Part shown: piece by piece, positions 43,838-53,341 of the stretch
How positions within the stretch are numbered: the first letter of the stretch is position 1
Layout of the letters: each line of letters starts with the position of its first letter
Assembly: GCF_000012505.1 (NCBI RefSeq)
Contig: NC_007513.1
Span: 1,364,001-1,428,000 of the forward strand
DNA length: 64,000 bases
Direction: 5' to 3'
From: Synechococcus sp. CC9902
GTDB lineage: Bacteria > Cyanobacteriota > Cyanobacteriia > PCC-6307 > Cyanobiaceae
Position numbers and translations under genes: made by a program
Notes under the pieces: model-generated
Seen by the model: only the letters and a program-made list of their open reading frames with translations
What the model was told of the DNA's origin: nothing
Databases searched by the model: none

Positions 43838-43975
43838 GGGCTGAGCGGACGGAGCTATAACAAACATTAATCTCAACAGGTGCACTAATTTCAGTTCTGC
43901 CTCCTTTCAAAGGCGCACGAAGCTCGATCTATCTGCCTTTTGAAAACATGGCTAGATCATACAATTATTATGCGA

Positions 43976-44047
43976 CTACTTCTTCCAAAAATAGACAATA
44001 TAAATAACCAAACCTACAATAAAGAATGGGAGCAGCTGATTTGACAT
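43976..44047 (-). CDS. Possible 23-residue membrane peptide
   Basis: Reads MSNQLLPFFIVGLVIYIVYF then WKK. A single hydrophobic span with a basic end. It lies directly after another short membrane protein on the same strand (5 bp apart). Short enough to be chance. Confidence 0.3.
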   Translation of the reverse strand: MSNQLLPFFIVGLVIYIVYFWKK

Positions 44048-44052
44048 GGCTA

Positions 44053-44205
44053 TTAATTAATCTTCCACACAAACCACATCAGACTCCCGGCAGCAAGAGC
44101 AGTTCCAAGCGTTGCGACGGTTGGAGACTTGTCTTTAGCAAAGGTTGACTCAAAGACAAACCCGTACACCAATAATGCGACTGAAAAGAAGAGCCATGCC
44201 TTCAT
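44053..44205 (-). CDS. 50-residue small membrane protein
   Basis: Starts MKAWLFFSVALLVYGFVFES, then a short polar turn AKDKSP and a second hydrophobic stretch ending MWFVWKIN. Two short membrane spans are likely. Function unknown. Confidence 0.5.
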   Translation of the reverse strand: MKAWLFFSVALLVYGFVFESTFAKDKSPTVATLGTALAAGSLMWFVWKIN

Positions 44206-44335
44206 CGGAGTAAAAAGGCTTAAACAAGCAAATTCACAGTAGCCAGCCCTTAAGTCCTTTTCAAGTTGTGTTTAGACAGTACAACGCTAACGAATACCTC
44301 AAGGCCTGCACTTGCCGTAAAGACACTTCAGGGGT

Positions 44336-44430
44336 GATGAATTGTGGCATCATCGATCTCCCGACAGATCTCCTCCAACATCACAAGGAACTGAGATTCC
44401 TCCGGCGAATATCAAACCGATGAGCGATAG
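44336..44430 (-). pseudogene. Fragment related to the 35689-35955 gene (C-terminal end)
   Basis: The minus-strand frame reads PEESQFLVMLEEICREIDDA then TIHHP, clearly like PPEESEFLAVLEEFSRTH of the intact gene, preceded out of frame by RFD. A frameshift separates the two parts, and no full gene surrounds it. Confidence 0.45.
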
Positions 44431-44968
44431 AAGAACTACTCGAGTCGAATACAGGTTTGCAGCAAGGAGCAGCCCCGCCGAAGCCGTTTAGGAAACTACA
44501 ACCCTGTTGCGAGCCCTCGCAGCGGAGAACGATGAACTCAATGAACGCTGATGAAGCTTGCGCGCAGCTTCTGATCACAGCCAACACTTCATCGCATCAG
44601 AAGAAACCCGAGCCACGATCACTCATTCATCAACCAACTGATCGCAGCCTTCAAAAGCCAATTCGACGGGTGAAGCACAAGCATCTTCACGTTCAGTTGA
44701 ATCGCCACCACACCCACTTGTGACAATTTACGGTAGACGAAGTAATGAGTGTCACAGACTGCTTTAGGATCGTTTGAGTAGAGGGATGAAGCCATGAAGG
44801 CTGGAACGATTTGCCCACTACCACTTGCAAATTTCGACAGTCTTGATGACTGGACTGACACAGCCTTGATGTCATCCGTTAGGCCTATAACAGCCAAGAA
44901 GAATGACTTTCTCGACAAGCAGTCGAATAAAAATTTGTCATCGTAACCAAGTAAACCAGCGCAACCTC

Positions 44969-45121
44969 ATGGGAACGGACCTCACCGCAATCCTGATCTC
45001 ATCGGTTTTTCTGGGAGTTGGTTATGTGATTGCGAAATTCTTCCCTGAAGCATCTTTGATGGCTGCAGTGTTCTTGGTAGGGCTCGCGATCCTCAACATC
45101 ACCTTGTACTTCGTGGCCTAA
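44969..45121 (+). CDS. 50-residue two-span membrane protein
   Basis: Starts MGTDLTAILISSVFLGVGYV, then AKFFPEASLM and a second hydrophobic stretch VFLVGLAILNITLYFVA. The ATG at 44969 is preferred to one 22 codons upstream, whose extra residues are polar and unlike a membrane protein. Function unknown. Confidence 0.58.
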   Translation: MGTDLTAILISSVFLGVGYVIAKFFPEASLMAAVFLVGLAILNITLYFVA

Positions 45122-45133
45122 CGACTCACTTCC

Positions 45134-45406
45134 TCAGCGAAGGGGGGCAGGCAAGCTGACTCTGTGCAGCTCATCACCAACTGGCTTCCACTGCACAAGA
45201 TGGATGCGATCGATTTTGTTTGAGTCAAGACAGTCCCATATGTTTTCGCCACTTAATATTGCCTTCGACCAATTATCTCCTTCACTTCTCATTTTCTTTC
45301 TGTTGAGATCTTTCCAGTCAGTCCAATTAATACTTTGGTAAAGAGAGACATACTCGCTAAGGATCACAACAGAGAAATCCACGTCTTGTTCGCTATTCAA
45401 AATCAC
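45134..45406 (-). CDS. Hypothetical soluble protein
   Basis: A 90-residue protein from a GTG at 45406, with tryptophan-rich middle (SINWTDWKDLNRKKM) and end QWKPVGDELHRVSLPAPLR. No domain recognised. It is convergent with the small membrane gene at 44969. Confidence 0.5.
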   Translation of the reverse strand: MILNSEQDVDFSVVILSEYVSLYQSINWTDWKDLNRKKMRSEGDNWSKAILSGENIWDCLDSNKIDRIHLVQWKPVGDELHRVSLPAPLR

Positions 45407-45657
45407 TATAGGAAATATGACGTCGAGGAGACGCTCCCATCGATCGGGCTGATGGTCGGAGCAAGCAGTTGAGGTCAGGATTACGGATCACATCTCGGGT
45501 TGCCATCGCTGCTGGTGAAAGCCCTGTAATTTTTGTTGATCCCCCGATGGGGGCAGAAGCAAGGAGATCAAAACCACACATTTGGGGGATTTTATTTCCA
45601 TTAATTCCGGAGATCGTGTGTTTTAAGGGCGAGAGCCTCACACATAACATCAAATCA

Positions 45658-45843
45658 ATGAGCTTTCATCCCTTCTTCCAACACAAGAAACGACTGGCTG
45701 AATTATGGGAAAAACAATGGTGTTCGATGAAAGGGCATCAGACATGCACGGCTGAGATCCATCGCAAAGTGATCAGGATGGTGACTCCCATGAGTGATCT
45801 CGAAGCCAAGCTGATGCTTCGTCAGATGGGTGTACGAGTTTAA
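45658..45843 (+). CDS. Small basic protein, function unknown
   Basis: A 61-residue protein starting MSFHPFFQHKKRLAELWEKQ, with end MSDLEAKLMLRQMGVRV. The frame is open further upstream (to 45469), but that part has unusual composition and overlaps a gene remnant, so ATG 45658 is chosen. Helical and basic. Confidence 0.45.
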   Translation: MSFHPFFQHKKRLAELWEKQWCSMKGHQTCTAEIHRKVIRMVTPMSDLEAKLMLRQMGVRV

Positions 45844-46102
45844 TCAAACAATCCAATGTCTTCATGATCGGGAAGCCTGATGCCCTATCGCTCAGGGCTG
45901 AAAGCCATACAAGACCCTTCAGGGAAAAGCAAGGGGCGTTGATTGTGTCGCCATCGATCTCCCGATCAAACCTCACATCTATCCCCCCCGTCATAAGGCG
46001 GGATTTTGATTGAACAGACTGCTGGAAACGCAAATTTGCCATCAGAGCCAAGTCCTGTAGCAATGTCATAGGGACACCACCTCTCTGGCAACATGACGAT
46101 CA

Positions 46103-46324
46103 ATGCCGCCTACATCGCATTCCGTGACATTTAAGGAACTCGTCTGCAGCTATAAGACAGGGGAGACGAGCTTTGACGACCTCATCCTGGAAGTGAGGTG
46201 CGAATCATGTTTTACGTCAGTGTTTGAGGAAGCACAACAGCAACTGGGAGCCGATAGCCCAACGCTGGACAAGCTTGCAGATGAATTCCCGATCTATCAC
46301 CAGAGCTTGATTAAACAGCAATAA
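46103..46324 (+). CDS. Hypothetical soluble protein
   Basis: A 73-residue protein with Thr/Ser start (PPTSHSVTFKELVCSYKTGE), two cysteines as CESC, and a helical C-terminus. No ribosome site stands out and no family is recognised. Confidence 0.42.
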   Translation: MPPTSHSVTFKELVCSYKTGETSFDDLILEVRCESCFTSVFEEAQQQLGADSPTLDKLADEFPIYHQSLIKQQ

Positions 46325-46368
46325 TCAGAGTTCTAAGCCATGAAAACTTAAGCAATCACAAATCTCAG

Positions 46369-46653
46369 TTGAAAACTAGAAGTGCGATTGCTTTAATCGC
46401 TCTAATGATTATCAAAATGATGGCTCCGTCAAGGCGAGAAAAGCTAGGGCAGCTCCTAGAACAGAAATTCAACAAAGTATCCGAAATCTCAGACTCCGAT
46501 AGGGCAAAACACTTCAGGAAGTCGAATGGCTACGAGCAAGCCTTGGTGGACAGCCCAATTGAAGACGAGTTGCTGTGGATGGACTTTTCAGAATGCCTGT
46601 CTGAGCTCGAGCAGATCGAGATTGCAGAGCTATGCCAAGAGAGAACGAAATAG
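46369..46653 (+). CDS. Hypothetical protein with short N-terminal hydrophobic segment
   Basis: A 94-residue frame from TTG 46369 with a short hydrophobic stretch (SAIALIALMIIKMM) and an acidic soluble rest (IEDELLWMDFSECLSELEQI). A possible small anchored protein. The start codon is uncertain. Confidence 0.42.
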   Translation: MKTRSAIALIALMIIKMMAPSRREKLGQLLEQKFNKVSEISDSDRAKHFRKSNGYEQALVDSPIEDELLWMDFSECLSELEQIEIAELCQERTK

Positions 46654-46828
46654 TCAAAGCTTGTAATATGTTTGCGTTTAAGATCAAATCAAACAACGGA
46701 ATCCGTCACAACCAATAAAGAAAAGGGGGATATTCTTGCCTGCGAACTCCTTTAATAAGTAAATACTTTTAATTGAATTCAAGAAAAAGAATTAGAAACT
46801 ATATCAATATTACAATTCCCGTCTGGAA

Positions 46829-47128
46829 TCAATATATCCAAACACAGAGCAAATAAATCATCAAAGAGGCTCCAAAAACCACAATCCCGACAGACGTCTT
46901 GATACGCATCCATTTCTTATCCCATTTGTATGGAGCCATCACCAAAATGGAGAAGAAAGAAGAGGCGGCATAAAGCACAAGAGTATGTTTTGGATGTTCT
47001 CTAGACACAAGGATCTCAATTCCATGCCAAAGAAAAATTAGCATCGAGGAATAGGAGGAGATAGCCCCAAGGTTGTATAGGAGTTCTTTACGTTTTGTTA
47101 GCTGATTGCCAAATGAATAACGAGACAT
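46829..47128 (-). CDS. Small membrane protein with three spans
   Basis: A 99-residue protein from ATG 47128 (MSRYSFGNQLTKRKEL) with hydrophobic segments ISSYSSMLIFLWHGIEIL, LVLYAASSFFSILVM and VGIVVFGASLMIYLLCVWIY. Function unknown. A GTG at 47152 would add eight residues. Confidence 0.58.
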   Translation of the reverse strand: MSRYSFGNQLTKRKELLYNLGAISSYSSMLIFLWHGIEILVSREHPKHTLVLYAASSFFSILVMAPYKWDKKWMRIKTSVGIVVFGASLMIYLLCVWIY

Positions 47129-47362
47129 CGTCTGGCTTACGGACAAGATCACATCATGCTAGCCACAAAGAATTGAGGCATTAAATATTGATTCACAACA
47201 AGCTTGCATGGATAGACCAAAGCGTCGTGATGCTTTAGATGATTAACCTAAATCGTGAGGAACTAAGGACTAAGGAACATGTCTGTAGCGCCATGAACGT
47301 CAGATCAGTTGACGACTACGCTATAAAGATCTTGTAGCGAGAGCTACGCACAACGTTCACCT

Positions 47363-47378
47363 CACATTTGTGAGGCGC
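47363..47378 (+). promoter_or_regulatory. Perfect hairpin upstream of the DUF4278 gene
   Basis: CCTCACA/TGTGAGG with a two-base loop lies about 50 bp before the ATG at 47428. It could be a 5'-UTR structure or a protein operator. Confidence 0.35.
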
Positions 47379-47427
47379 AGACAACCCAGGCCAAGGAACG
47401 GGGACCTGGACATCTGAGCAACTTCAA

Positions 47428-47529
47428 ATGACACTCACCTATCGCGGTCAAAAGTACGTGCGGATTCAAGGTGCTGACGCATCAAAAAAAGCAGGCTTGA
47501 CCTACCGCGGCGTCTCGTACGCCAATTGA
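47428..47529 (+). CDS. 33-residue DUF4278-type peptide
   Basis: Reads MTLTYRGQKYVRIQGADASK then KAGLTYRGVSYAN. The repeated LTYRG(V/Q)xY is the hallmark of DUF4278, a cyanobacterial family of very small proteins. A strong terminator follows directly, supporting a real transcript. Function unknown. Confidence 0.72.
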   Translation: MTLTYRGQKYVRIQGADASKKAGLTYRGVSYAN

Positions 47530-47550
47530 TCCCCTGCTGACCAAGTTGAA

Positions 47551-47581
47551 AAGCTCCGAATCATTCGGGGCTTTTTTTTTG
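47551..47581 (+). terminator. Strong terminator after the DUF4278 gene
   Basis: Ten-pair stem AAGCTCCGAA/TTCGGGGCTT with a TCA loop and nine T. Confidence 0.93.
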
Positions 47582-48869
47582 CCACAAATTTCGTTGAGAA
47601 AGGGGGAGGCCGCCCCTCCCGTATGGAAGAGACGGCCTATCTCGCTCGTTTGTTCATCGTTCACCTGGACAACAGTTTGGCTGAGAAATCAGCCCACCGA
47701 CGACAGAGATGGGGGGATTTCTCGTATTCCTCGCTTCCGACACCACTGCTTCCTCTTCCAAAAAGCAGAGATCAGGTCGTTGGTCAACACATAAAAGTAG
47801 AAGAGCGAAGCGACTGGCTTGGTGGCAAACCCTGGGGCCATTGCTACCAGGTGTGAAACCTCGTTTCCTTCAAGGGCACCTCAACGATGCGGAGGAAACT
47901 CGACTGGGTTGACGCTCTGCTTTGTCGCGCCAGACGAACGGTTCACGGATGGGTTGAAAGTTGGAGCAGGGGCCAGAAAAGTCAGCGTGCTTCTAGTGCT
48001 TGCTCAGGTGGAGTTTCGGCCGTCATGGGCTCCTCCGATTTCGATGCCCATACTTTTGCCCAGTACGGCTCCTTTGCCATCGGTGTTAAGGCGCATTGCC
48101 CTCTCAAGCAAAACCTCCGACAGTGGAAACGGCGTGCTTTGAAACCTCAGCAGAGGAAAACCACGGCCAGGGAAAACTTGCCAAGAAATGTCGGACTCTT
48201 GAAATGACTTTTCAAGGCCTGGCATCAAAACCACGGTTGACGGCCATCAATCTTGATGGGTCCGTACATCGATAGAGATCTTGAAAAGCTAGAGGAACTT
48301 CGAGCGTCCCAAAGAACCCGACAAGCAGGTCGGAGAAATGTCGGTAGAAGACAGCGGGCAGGTGGGTCCCTGAACCCGTTGCGATGTTTGAGGAGATGTA
48401 ATGGCTGACCTCAAAACACCACCCTGCAACCTCGGAGCGGCCAAGTTCAGCTCCATCAGTGCAGATACCGCGCTGAACCGACCAGTGCCTGAGCTGACGA
48501 GAAACCGACTCGGCCTTTGTCTTCGAGAGGATCTCACAGGAAGCGCAAACAGGGTTTTGAGAGGCGACCTCTTCGTCGAGATCAACCATGAAACCCAGGC
48601 TGACTCGATAGAGCAGATTTTGAATCAATTTGAACTATTTCCTGATGTAAAGAGCAAGATTTGTATCCCTGCATCGACCATCCCAATCGAGAAAACGCAA
48701 CAAACATCGAATTCCCTGGCGGATCAAGCATGCAAGTGTCCTGAAATCCTTACGGATGGATTTGGGTTGCTCGAGACGGGTCGAATGCTGCCTAAATTGG
48801 ATTTGAACGATTTTGAAGGTCCCCTTCTATTAACCAACAGCTGATGTTTGTTAATAGGAACGCCAACCG
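47582..48869. other. 1.29-kb stretch with no securely assignable gene
   Basis: Open frames overlap on both strands. The longest are 48401-48844 (+, 147 residues, start MADLKTPPCNLGAAKFSSIS) and 48212-48628 (-, 138 residues), plus a 50-residue frame at 47689-47841 (-, MAPGFATKPVASLFYFYVLT). None has a recognised domain or a good ribosome site. The region may hold one real gene or be decayed sequence. Confidence 0.5.
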
Positions 48870-49016
48870 ATGACTGACCGCACCCTCGACCTCGCCAAGG
48901 CACTACGCGAAGCACAGCTTCAGCGCCTAGAAGCCTCTTTATCGGCGAGATGTGCGACACCAATCATTAAGACGCCCCAACCAATCAACGAGAAAGACGT
49001 CGCTTCACGCGACTGA
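48870..49016 (+). CDS. 48-residue hypothetical protein
   Basis: Starts MTDRTLDLAKALREAQLQRL, then EASLSARC and a polar end PQPINEKDVASRD. A soluble helical start and core-like codon use. Function unknown. Confidence 0.45.
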   Translation: MTDRTLDLAKALREAQLQRLEASLSARCATPIIKTPQPINEKDVASRD

Positions 49017-49271
49017 TTTGGAATCTGGTAAAAGGTTTGGTTGGAAATTATTGTGTTTGATTCACTCGATAGAACCAGATTCTCGAGCGTGTCTTATGAC
49101 GAGTCCACCCGTGCAACCAAAATCGACTAGTAAGGCATTGCGTAACCAACAAGAGTTTTCTTGATCTTCGCAGATGAGATTCATGGATCAATCAACCCAA
49201 TACAGTTGAAACAAATATGAATTCGATAATCTTATGTTTTCGATCTTAGAAATAAAAGCCTATTTTAAATA

Positions 49272-49451
49272 TTACCTAGTTGTATTCTTGTTGAGCTGAG
49301 AGTTGAGATGTTGTTGCTCTACCAGCAAGAGGTCTTTCGACAGAAGAGTGAGGCCAACACCCATCAGGGCGATAGCAAATCCCATATCTTTGTCTGCAGC
49401 CTTGGCTACATTCCTGGAAAGTATGTGATGTTTTTCCCAGGAGAAATGCAT
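49272..49451 (-). CDS. 59-residue membrane-associated protein
   Basis: Starts MHFSWEKHHILSRNVAKAAD, with a hydrophobic middle GFAIALMGVGLTLL and end SKDLLLVEQQHLNSQLNKNT. It has a better composition than the alternative frame over the same region. One membrane span is likely. Function unknown. Confidence 0.5.
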   Translation of the reverse strand: MHFSWEKHHILSRNVAKAADKDMGFAIALMGVGLTLLSKDLLLVEQQHLNSQLNKNTTR

Positions 49452-49648
49452 GAAGCTCTTTAATACGGATCTTGTCTAAGCCATCCAACGAGTGAAATCG
49501 CTGTGGTGCATGGGGTTAGGACATGTTCTGTAACGACATGAATGTATTGGCTTGAGCACTAAATCTTCAAAACAGTTGCTGAGACTACAAAAGTGATTTG
49601 CTCTTTCAAAGCTTTTCCATTACTTTCGACGCATCAAGTCACCAGCCA

Positions 49649-49825
49649 ATGGACCCAATCTCTTTGACTCTTGGCCAAAAATTTGAGATCGAAAAATTCT
49701 CGAGAGAGATAGATAATTCGGACGATCTTCTTCAATTGCGTTCGATCGCCAAAGACTTGCTAGTGGCTTGGAAGCAGCAGCAGGCTGCTTCTGCTTGGGC
49801 TTTTCGACAATCCCAGGGGCTCTAA
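49649..49825 (+). CDS. 58-residue conserved-looking helical protein
   Basis: Starts MDPISLTLGQKFEIEKFSRE, then IDNSDDLLQLRSIAKDLLVA and WKQQQAASAWAFRQSQGL. Two amphipathic helices; the LTLGQKFEIEKFSREI start has a faint likeness to NblA-type phycobilisome adaptors, which I do not claim as identity. The ATG at 49649 is chosen over 49598 because the extra residues look non-coding. It is followed by another small gene on the same strand. Confidence 0.6.
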   Translation: MDPISLTLGQKFEIEKFSREIDNSDDLLQLRSIAKDLLVAWKQQQAASAWAFRQSQGL

Positions 49826-49859
49826 TCAAAAATACCTTTGTCCTACGAGTTGTTGAGCG

Positions 49860-50051
49860 ATGGAGCAGGATCAAACAGTTGTTTCAATTGAATTAGGACT
49901 TGATGCACTCCGTGTGATGCATCGGGCGATCAACCAAGCCTATGAAAGCTGGCCTGGTGGCTGTGCCGAAGAGCAAGAGTGCCTGTTCACGATGAGAAAT
50001 CAGCTTTATGCGGCACTTATGGATCAATTGTTAGACATGGAAGCAATTTAA
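49860..50051 (+). CDS. 63-residue helical protein, function unknown
   Basis: Starts MEQDQTVVSIELGLDALRVM, with AINQAYESWPGGCAEEQECL and an acidic end. Same strand as the preceding small gene (34 bp apart), possibly one transcript. No recognised family. Confidence 0.55.
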   Translation: MEQDQTVVSIELGLDALRVMHRAINQAYESWPGGCAEEQECLFTMRNQLYAALMDQLLDMEAI

Positions 50052-50173
50052 CATTTGAATGTGAACTTGGTCGATCGATTGTTCCATCGTCGACTTATTG
50101 ATCCTGGTTGATTGCTTTGCTTCAACCGAACGTGACTATTATGGATTGACATGCCAAGTGGTCGTCGCGACTG

Positions 50174-51874
50174 ATGTCTTCCCATGAAAAGCAGTTATCA
50201 AGTTCAGGTATCACGTCGTTTCAAGAGTTCATCCGACATGCCGACTATTCATTCAGAACAAATTTAAGCGCTGATCCCGCCTCTACGGATGATGGCAATG
50301 ATCATCGGGCTCGAGAAGTCTGTTCGGGACATTTTGTACCCGTCAATCCAACTCCTCTCACGGATCCGGTCTACATCACGCATAGTTATAACTTTTTTGA
50401 GGAGCTTGGTCTTCAAGATGAGCTGATTAAAGATCATGATTTTATAAAAATGTTTTCTGGAGATCTCGCCTCGATCAACTCTCCTCAATGCATCGGTTGG
50501 GCGACTGGGTATGCCCTATCAATTTATGGGACTGAATATAATCAACAATGTCCATTTGGAACTGGAAATGGCTACGGAGATGGGCGAGCAATCTCAGTTT
50601 TTGAAGGCCTTTTAAATCAAAAGCGCTGGGAAATGCAACTAAAAGGCAGTGGCCCAACGCCCTACTGTCGAGGCGCCGATGGACGTGCCGTACTTCGATC
50701 AAGTGTGCGCGAATTTTTGGCTCAAGAATTAATGCATGCCCAAGGAATTCCCACGACACGATCATTGACGCTATTTGCCTCGCAATCACAAACAGTGATG
50801 CGTCCCTGGTACTCAGAGCAATCCCAATCTCAGGACCCTGATGTTTTAGTGGATAACCCCATAGCAATTAGCACAAGGGTTTCATCTTCATTTCTACGTG
50901 TTGGGCAGTTGGAGTTGTTTGCACGTCGAGCCCGACTCGATGCCCATCCTCAAGCTTTCGATGAATTAAAAATGATTGTTATGCATTTAATCGAACGAGA
51001 GTACAAAAATGAAATTGATCAGTCGCTTCATTTTGCTGACCAGATCGTTTTATTGGCTCGTACATTTCGTGAACGTCTTTGTTCCTTAGTCTCTAACTGG
51101 CTACGAGTTGGTTACTGCCAAGGTAATTTCAACAGTGATAATTGTGCAGCAGGCGGATTCACCCTTGATTATGGACCGTTTGGCTTCTGCGAACTTTTTG
51201 ACCCGCAATTCCAACCATGGACTGGTGGTGGCGGACATTTTGCCTTCTTGAATCAACCAGTGGCTGCGGAAGCAAATTTCCATATGTTTTGGAAATCTCT
51301 AAGGCTTTTGATTCTTGATAATGATAAAAATCTTGAGGAATTAGATCAAATCCGCAAAGATTTTGAATTACATATGCAAGCAAAGCTGCAGGATATGTGG
51401 TCTAAAAAGCTGGGATTGCCTCAATATGACCGGCAGCTCTGCGATGGGTTATTGCAATTACTTGAACTTTCGAAGGTAGACTTCACAATCTTTTTCCGTG
51501 AGCTGTCGCATTTACCGACTGATTTCTCAGCTCTAAACAAAAGTTTTTACACGCCTCTTCCTAAGCAGCTAGAGGTGCAATGGCAATCTTGGTTTGATCA
51601 ATGGCATCTGTTGATTGCCAGCACCAACAATCAACAGGCTATATCTCAAAACATGCTAAAAATCAATCCCAAATACACTTGGCGAGAGTGGCTCATTGTT
51701 CCAGCCTATGAACAAGCAAGTCGCGGAGACTATTCGTTAATCCATCAGATCCAGGCCATCTTAAATCAACCCTATGAGGAACAAACTCAAACCATTGAAG
51801 ATCAATATTACCGCTTACGCCCAAACTCATTCTTCTATGCAGGTGGGGTCTCCCATTACAGCTGTTCTTCATAA
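50174..51874 (+). CDS. selO: SelO/YdiU-family protein adenylyltransferase (AMPylator)
   Basis: A 566-residue pseudokinase-fold enzyme that transfers AMP to proteins. Motifs: INSPQCIGWATGYALSIYG, YGDGRAISVFEGLL, WEMQLKGSGPTPYCRGADGR, VREFLAQELMHAQGIPTTRS, and the metal-binding region NFNSDNCAAGGFTLDYGPFG. In most SelO this last block reads N-T-D-N-M; here it is N-S-D-N-C, with the key D-N kept. Length is normal. The ATG at 50174 has no strong ribosome site. Confidence 0.9.
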   Translation: MSSHEKQLSSSGITSFQEFIRHADYSFRTNLSADPASTDDGNDHRAREVCSGHFVPVNPTPLTDPVYITHSYNFFEELGLQDELIKDHDFIKMFSGDLASINSPQCIGWATGYALSIYGTEYNQQCPFGTGNGYGDGRAISVFEGLLNQKRWEMQLKGSGPTPYCRGADGRAVLRSSVREFLAQELMHAQGIPTTRSLTLFASQSQTVMRPWYSEQSQSQDPDVLVDNPIAISTRVSSSFLRVGQLELFARRARLDAHPQAFDELKMIVMHLIEREYKNEIDQSLHFADQIVLLARTFRERLCSLVSNWLRVGYCQGNFNSDNCAAGGFTLDYGPFGFCELFDPQFQPWTGGGGHFAFLNQPVAAEANFHMFWKSLRLLILDNDKNLEELDQIRKDFELHMQAKLQDMWSKKLGLPQYDRQLCDGLLQLLELSKVDFTIFFRELSHLPTDFSALNKSFYTPLPKQLEVQWQSWFDQWHLLIASTNNQQAISQNMLKINPKYTWREWLIVPAYEQASRGDYSLIHQIQAILNQPYEEQTQTIEDQYYRLRPNSFFYAGGVSHYSCSS

Positions 51875-51907
51875 ACTTTTGCTCGAAATCTAAGAGTTTT
51901 CGAATCA

Positions 51908-52903
51908 ATGGAATTCATACTTTCAAATACTTTGATGATTGCGGGATTTACGCTTTCATTATTGTCAGTCATACGAAACGACTCACTACAAACCTTGGGT
52001 CCCTATCTACAAGCCAACCAAGGCCTTATACCGAAGTGGTGCCAAATGATTTTTTTATGCACAGTATCCGTTGTGGTGTTAATGCTCGGCTGGAGCTTGA
52101 ACGGAGGCGATCCTGCATGGGGTCGCCTCAATGTTCCAGGTCATGTTTTTACTCAGCCTGCAATATTCACCTGGGTATACCTCATTCCTCCCCTTGCGAT
52201 GCTGCTGCTCACCCAATGGGGTGCACCATTAAGCACCTCTTTTCTGGTGTTATCGACATTTGAATTTACAAACAGCTCTTCCCTCATTAAGTTGTCATTA
52301 TTGGGTTATCTCATTGCATTTTTAATTGCAATTGTTGTCTACGGGCTTGGCCTTTGGATTGTCGAGCGATGGATTTTTATTTCAAATCAATCTGCTCAAT
52401 CGGTGAGCCCTGTTTGGATAGTTATGCAGTGGGTAACAACCGCATTCCTCTGGGGAATTTGGTTAATACAAGATCTTGCCAATGTATTCATTTTTCTACC
52501 CCGACAACTTGAGCTTCTACCAATGTTGATGTGCACAGTCTTGCTTTGTCTTGGGCTGTGCTGGTTAGTTAGCGCTGGAGGGGGACCTATTCAAGGGATT
52601 CTGCAAACAAAAACCAACGCATCTGATCTGCGATCCGCCACAGTGATTGACCTGTTATTTAGCAGCTGCTTAGTGGGAAGTGCGTTGCTCACCTCCTTTC
52701 CGCTCAGCACCACATGGGTATTTCTTGGTCTGTTAGGCGGGCGTGAAGGTGCGCTGCGTTTTCATTCTCATCGGAGCGGTCAACCATTTGCGCTCCAGGA
52801 TGGTGGCCACTGGAGTCGGGTGGTAGGCACTGATCTTTCGAAAGCTTCTGTTGCGTTGATTGTGAGCATGGTGATCGCCTCTGGCCTTCAGCCTCTTCTA
52901 TGA
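51908..52903 (+). CDS. Polytopic membrane protein of unknown function
   Basis: A 331-residue protein with about eight hydrophobic segments and short loops. The pairing of TQWGAPLSTSFLVLSTFEF in the middle with SCLVGSALLTSFPLSTTWVF near the end suggests an internal inverted repeat of the kind seen in transporters (phosphate-permease-like), but I cannot name the family. It starts 33 bp after selO on the same strand. Confidence 0.7.
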   Translation: MEFILSNTLMIAGFTLSLLSVIRNDSLQTLGPYLQANQGLIPKWCQMIFLCTVSVVVLMLGWSLNGGDPAWGRLNVPGHVFTQPAIFTWVYLIPPLAMLLLTQWGAPLSTSFLVLSTFEFTNSSSLIKLSLLGYLIAFLIAIVVYGLGLWIVERWIFISNQSAQSVSPVWIVMQWVTTAFLWGIWLIQDLANVFIFLPRQLELLPMLMCTVLLCLGLCWLVSAGGGPIQGILQTKTNASDLRSATVIDLLFSSCLVGSALLTSFPLSTTWVFLGLLGGREGALRFHSHRSGQPFALQDGGHWSRVVGTDLSKASVALIVSMVIASGLQPLL

Positions 52904-52986
52904 AGGCCCTGCCTTGAGCCAGCGATCTAGGCATAAATCCACATCATGGTGGCCGTCTTTTCTTGATGCAGCTAGGAAGGAGATGG

Positions 52987-53340
52987 ATGAGACTCGGCAT
53001 GGGACGCTTTGTTCTGCTTCTGATCTTGGTTTCCCCGCTGTGCGCTGGAGTCGCCGCTGCGACACCGGAGCCTTCGCCAGCCCTTGAGGCTCGGCAAACG
53101 ATTCTGGAAGCGAACCGATATTTAGTGAAAAAGGGATGGCAACCCGCCCCGAAGCAATCCCCCTCTCCAGAAGAAAGGCGATGGTCAGCAGTCCCGCTGA
53201 GCAGCCTGTCCACCTGCTCCGGCACGGGAGTTGGTTTCTGTCGGTTTGATTATCAGAAGAACCATCAGCGTTTGTCGGTGGTCACAGTCCCTAGTCATCC
53301 AGGACAACCATCGGTGGGCCGCGTCTCACGCTGGTGGTGA
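52987..53340 (+). CDS. Secreted protein of unknown function
   Basis: A 117-residue protein with signal peptide (MRLGMGRFVLLLILVSPLCAGVAAA) and a mature basic, proline-rich part (KKGWQPAPKQSPSPEERRW) with two cysteines (STCSG; GFCRFDY). The ATG at 52987 follows an AGGAAGGAG ribosome site, which sets the start over two upstream options. Confidence 0.68.
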   Translation: MRLGMGRFVLLLILVSPLCAGVAAATPEPSPALEARQTILEANRYLVKKGWQPAPKQSPSPEERRWSAVPLSSLSTCSGTGVGFCRFDYQKNHQRLSVVTVPSHPGQPSVGRVSRWW

Positions 53341-53341
53341 T

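Noticed and set aside
45540-45600. GATCCCCC...GGGGGATTTTATTT pairing as a terminator
   Set aside because: The complementary parts are far apart with a long loop; pairing is possible but not convincing, and no gene ends just before it.
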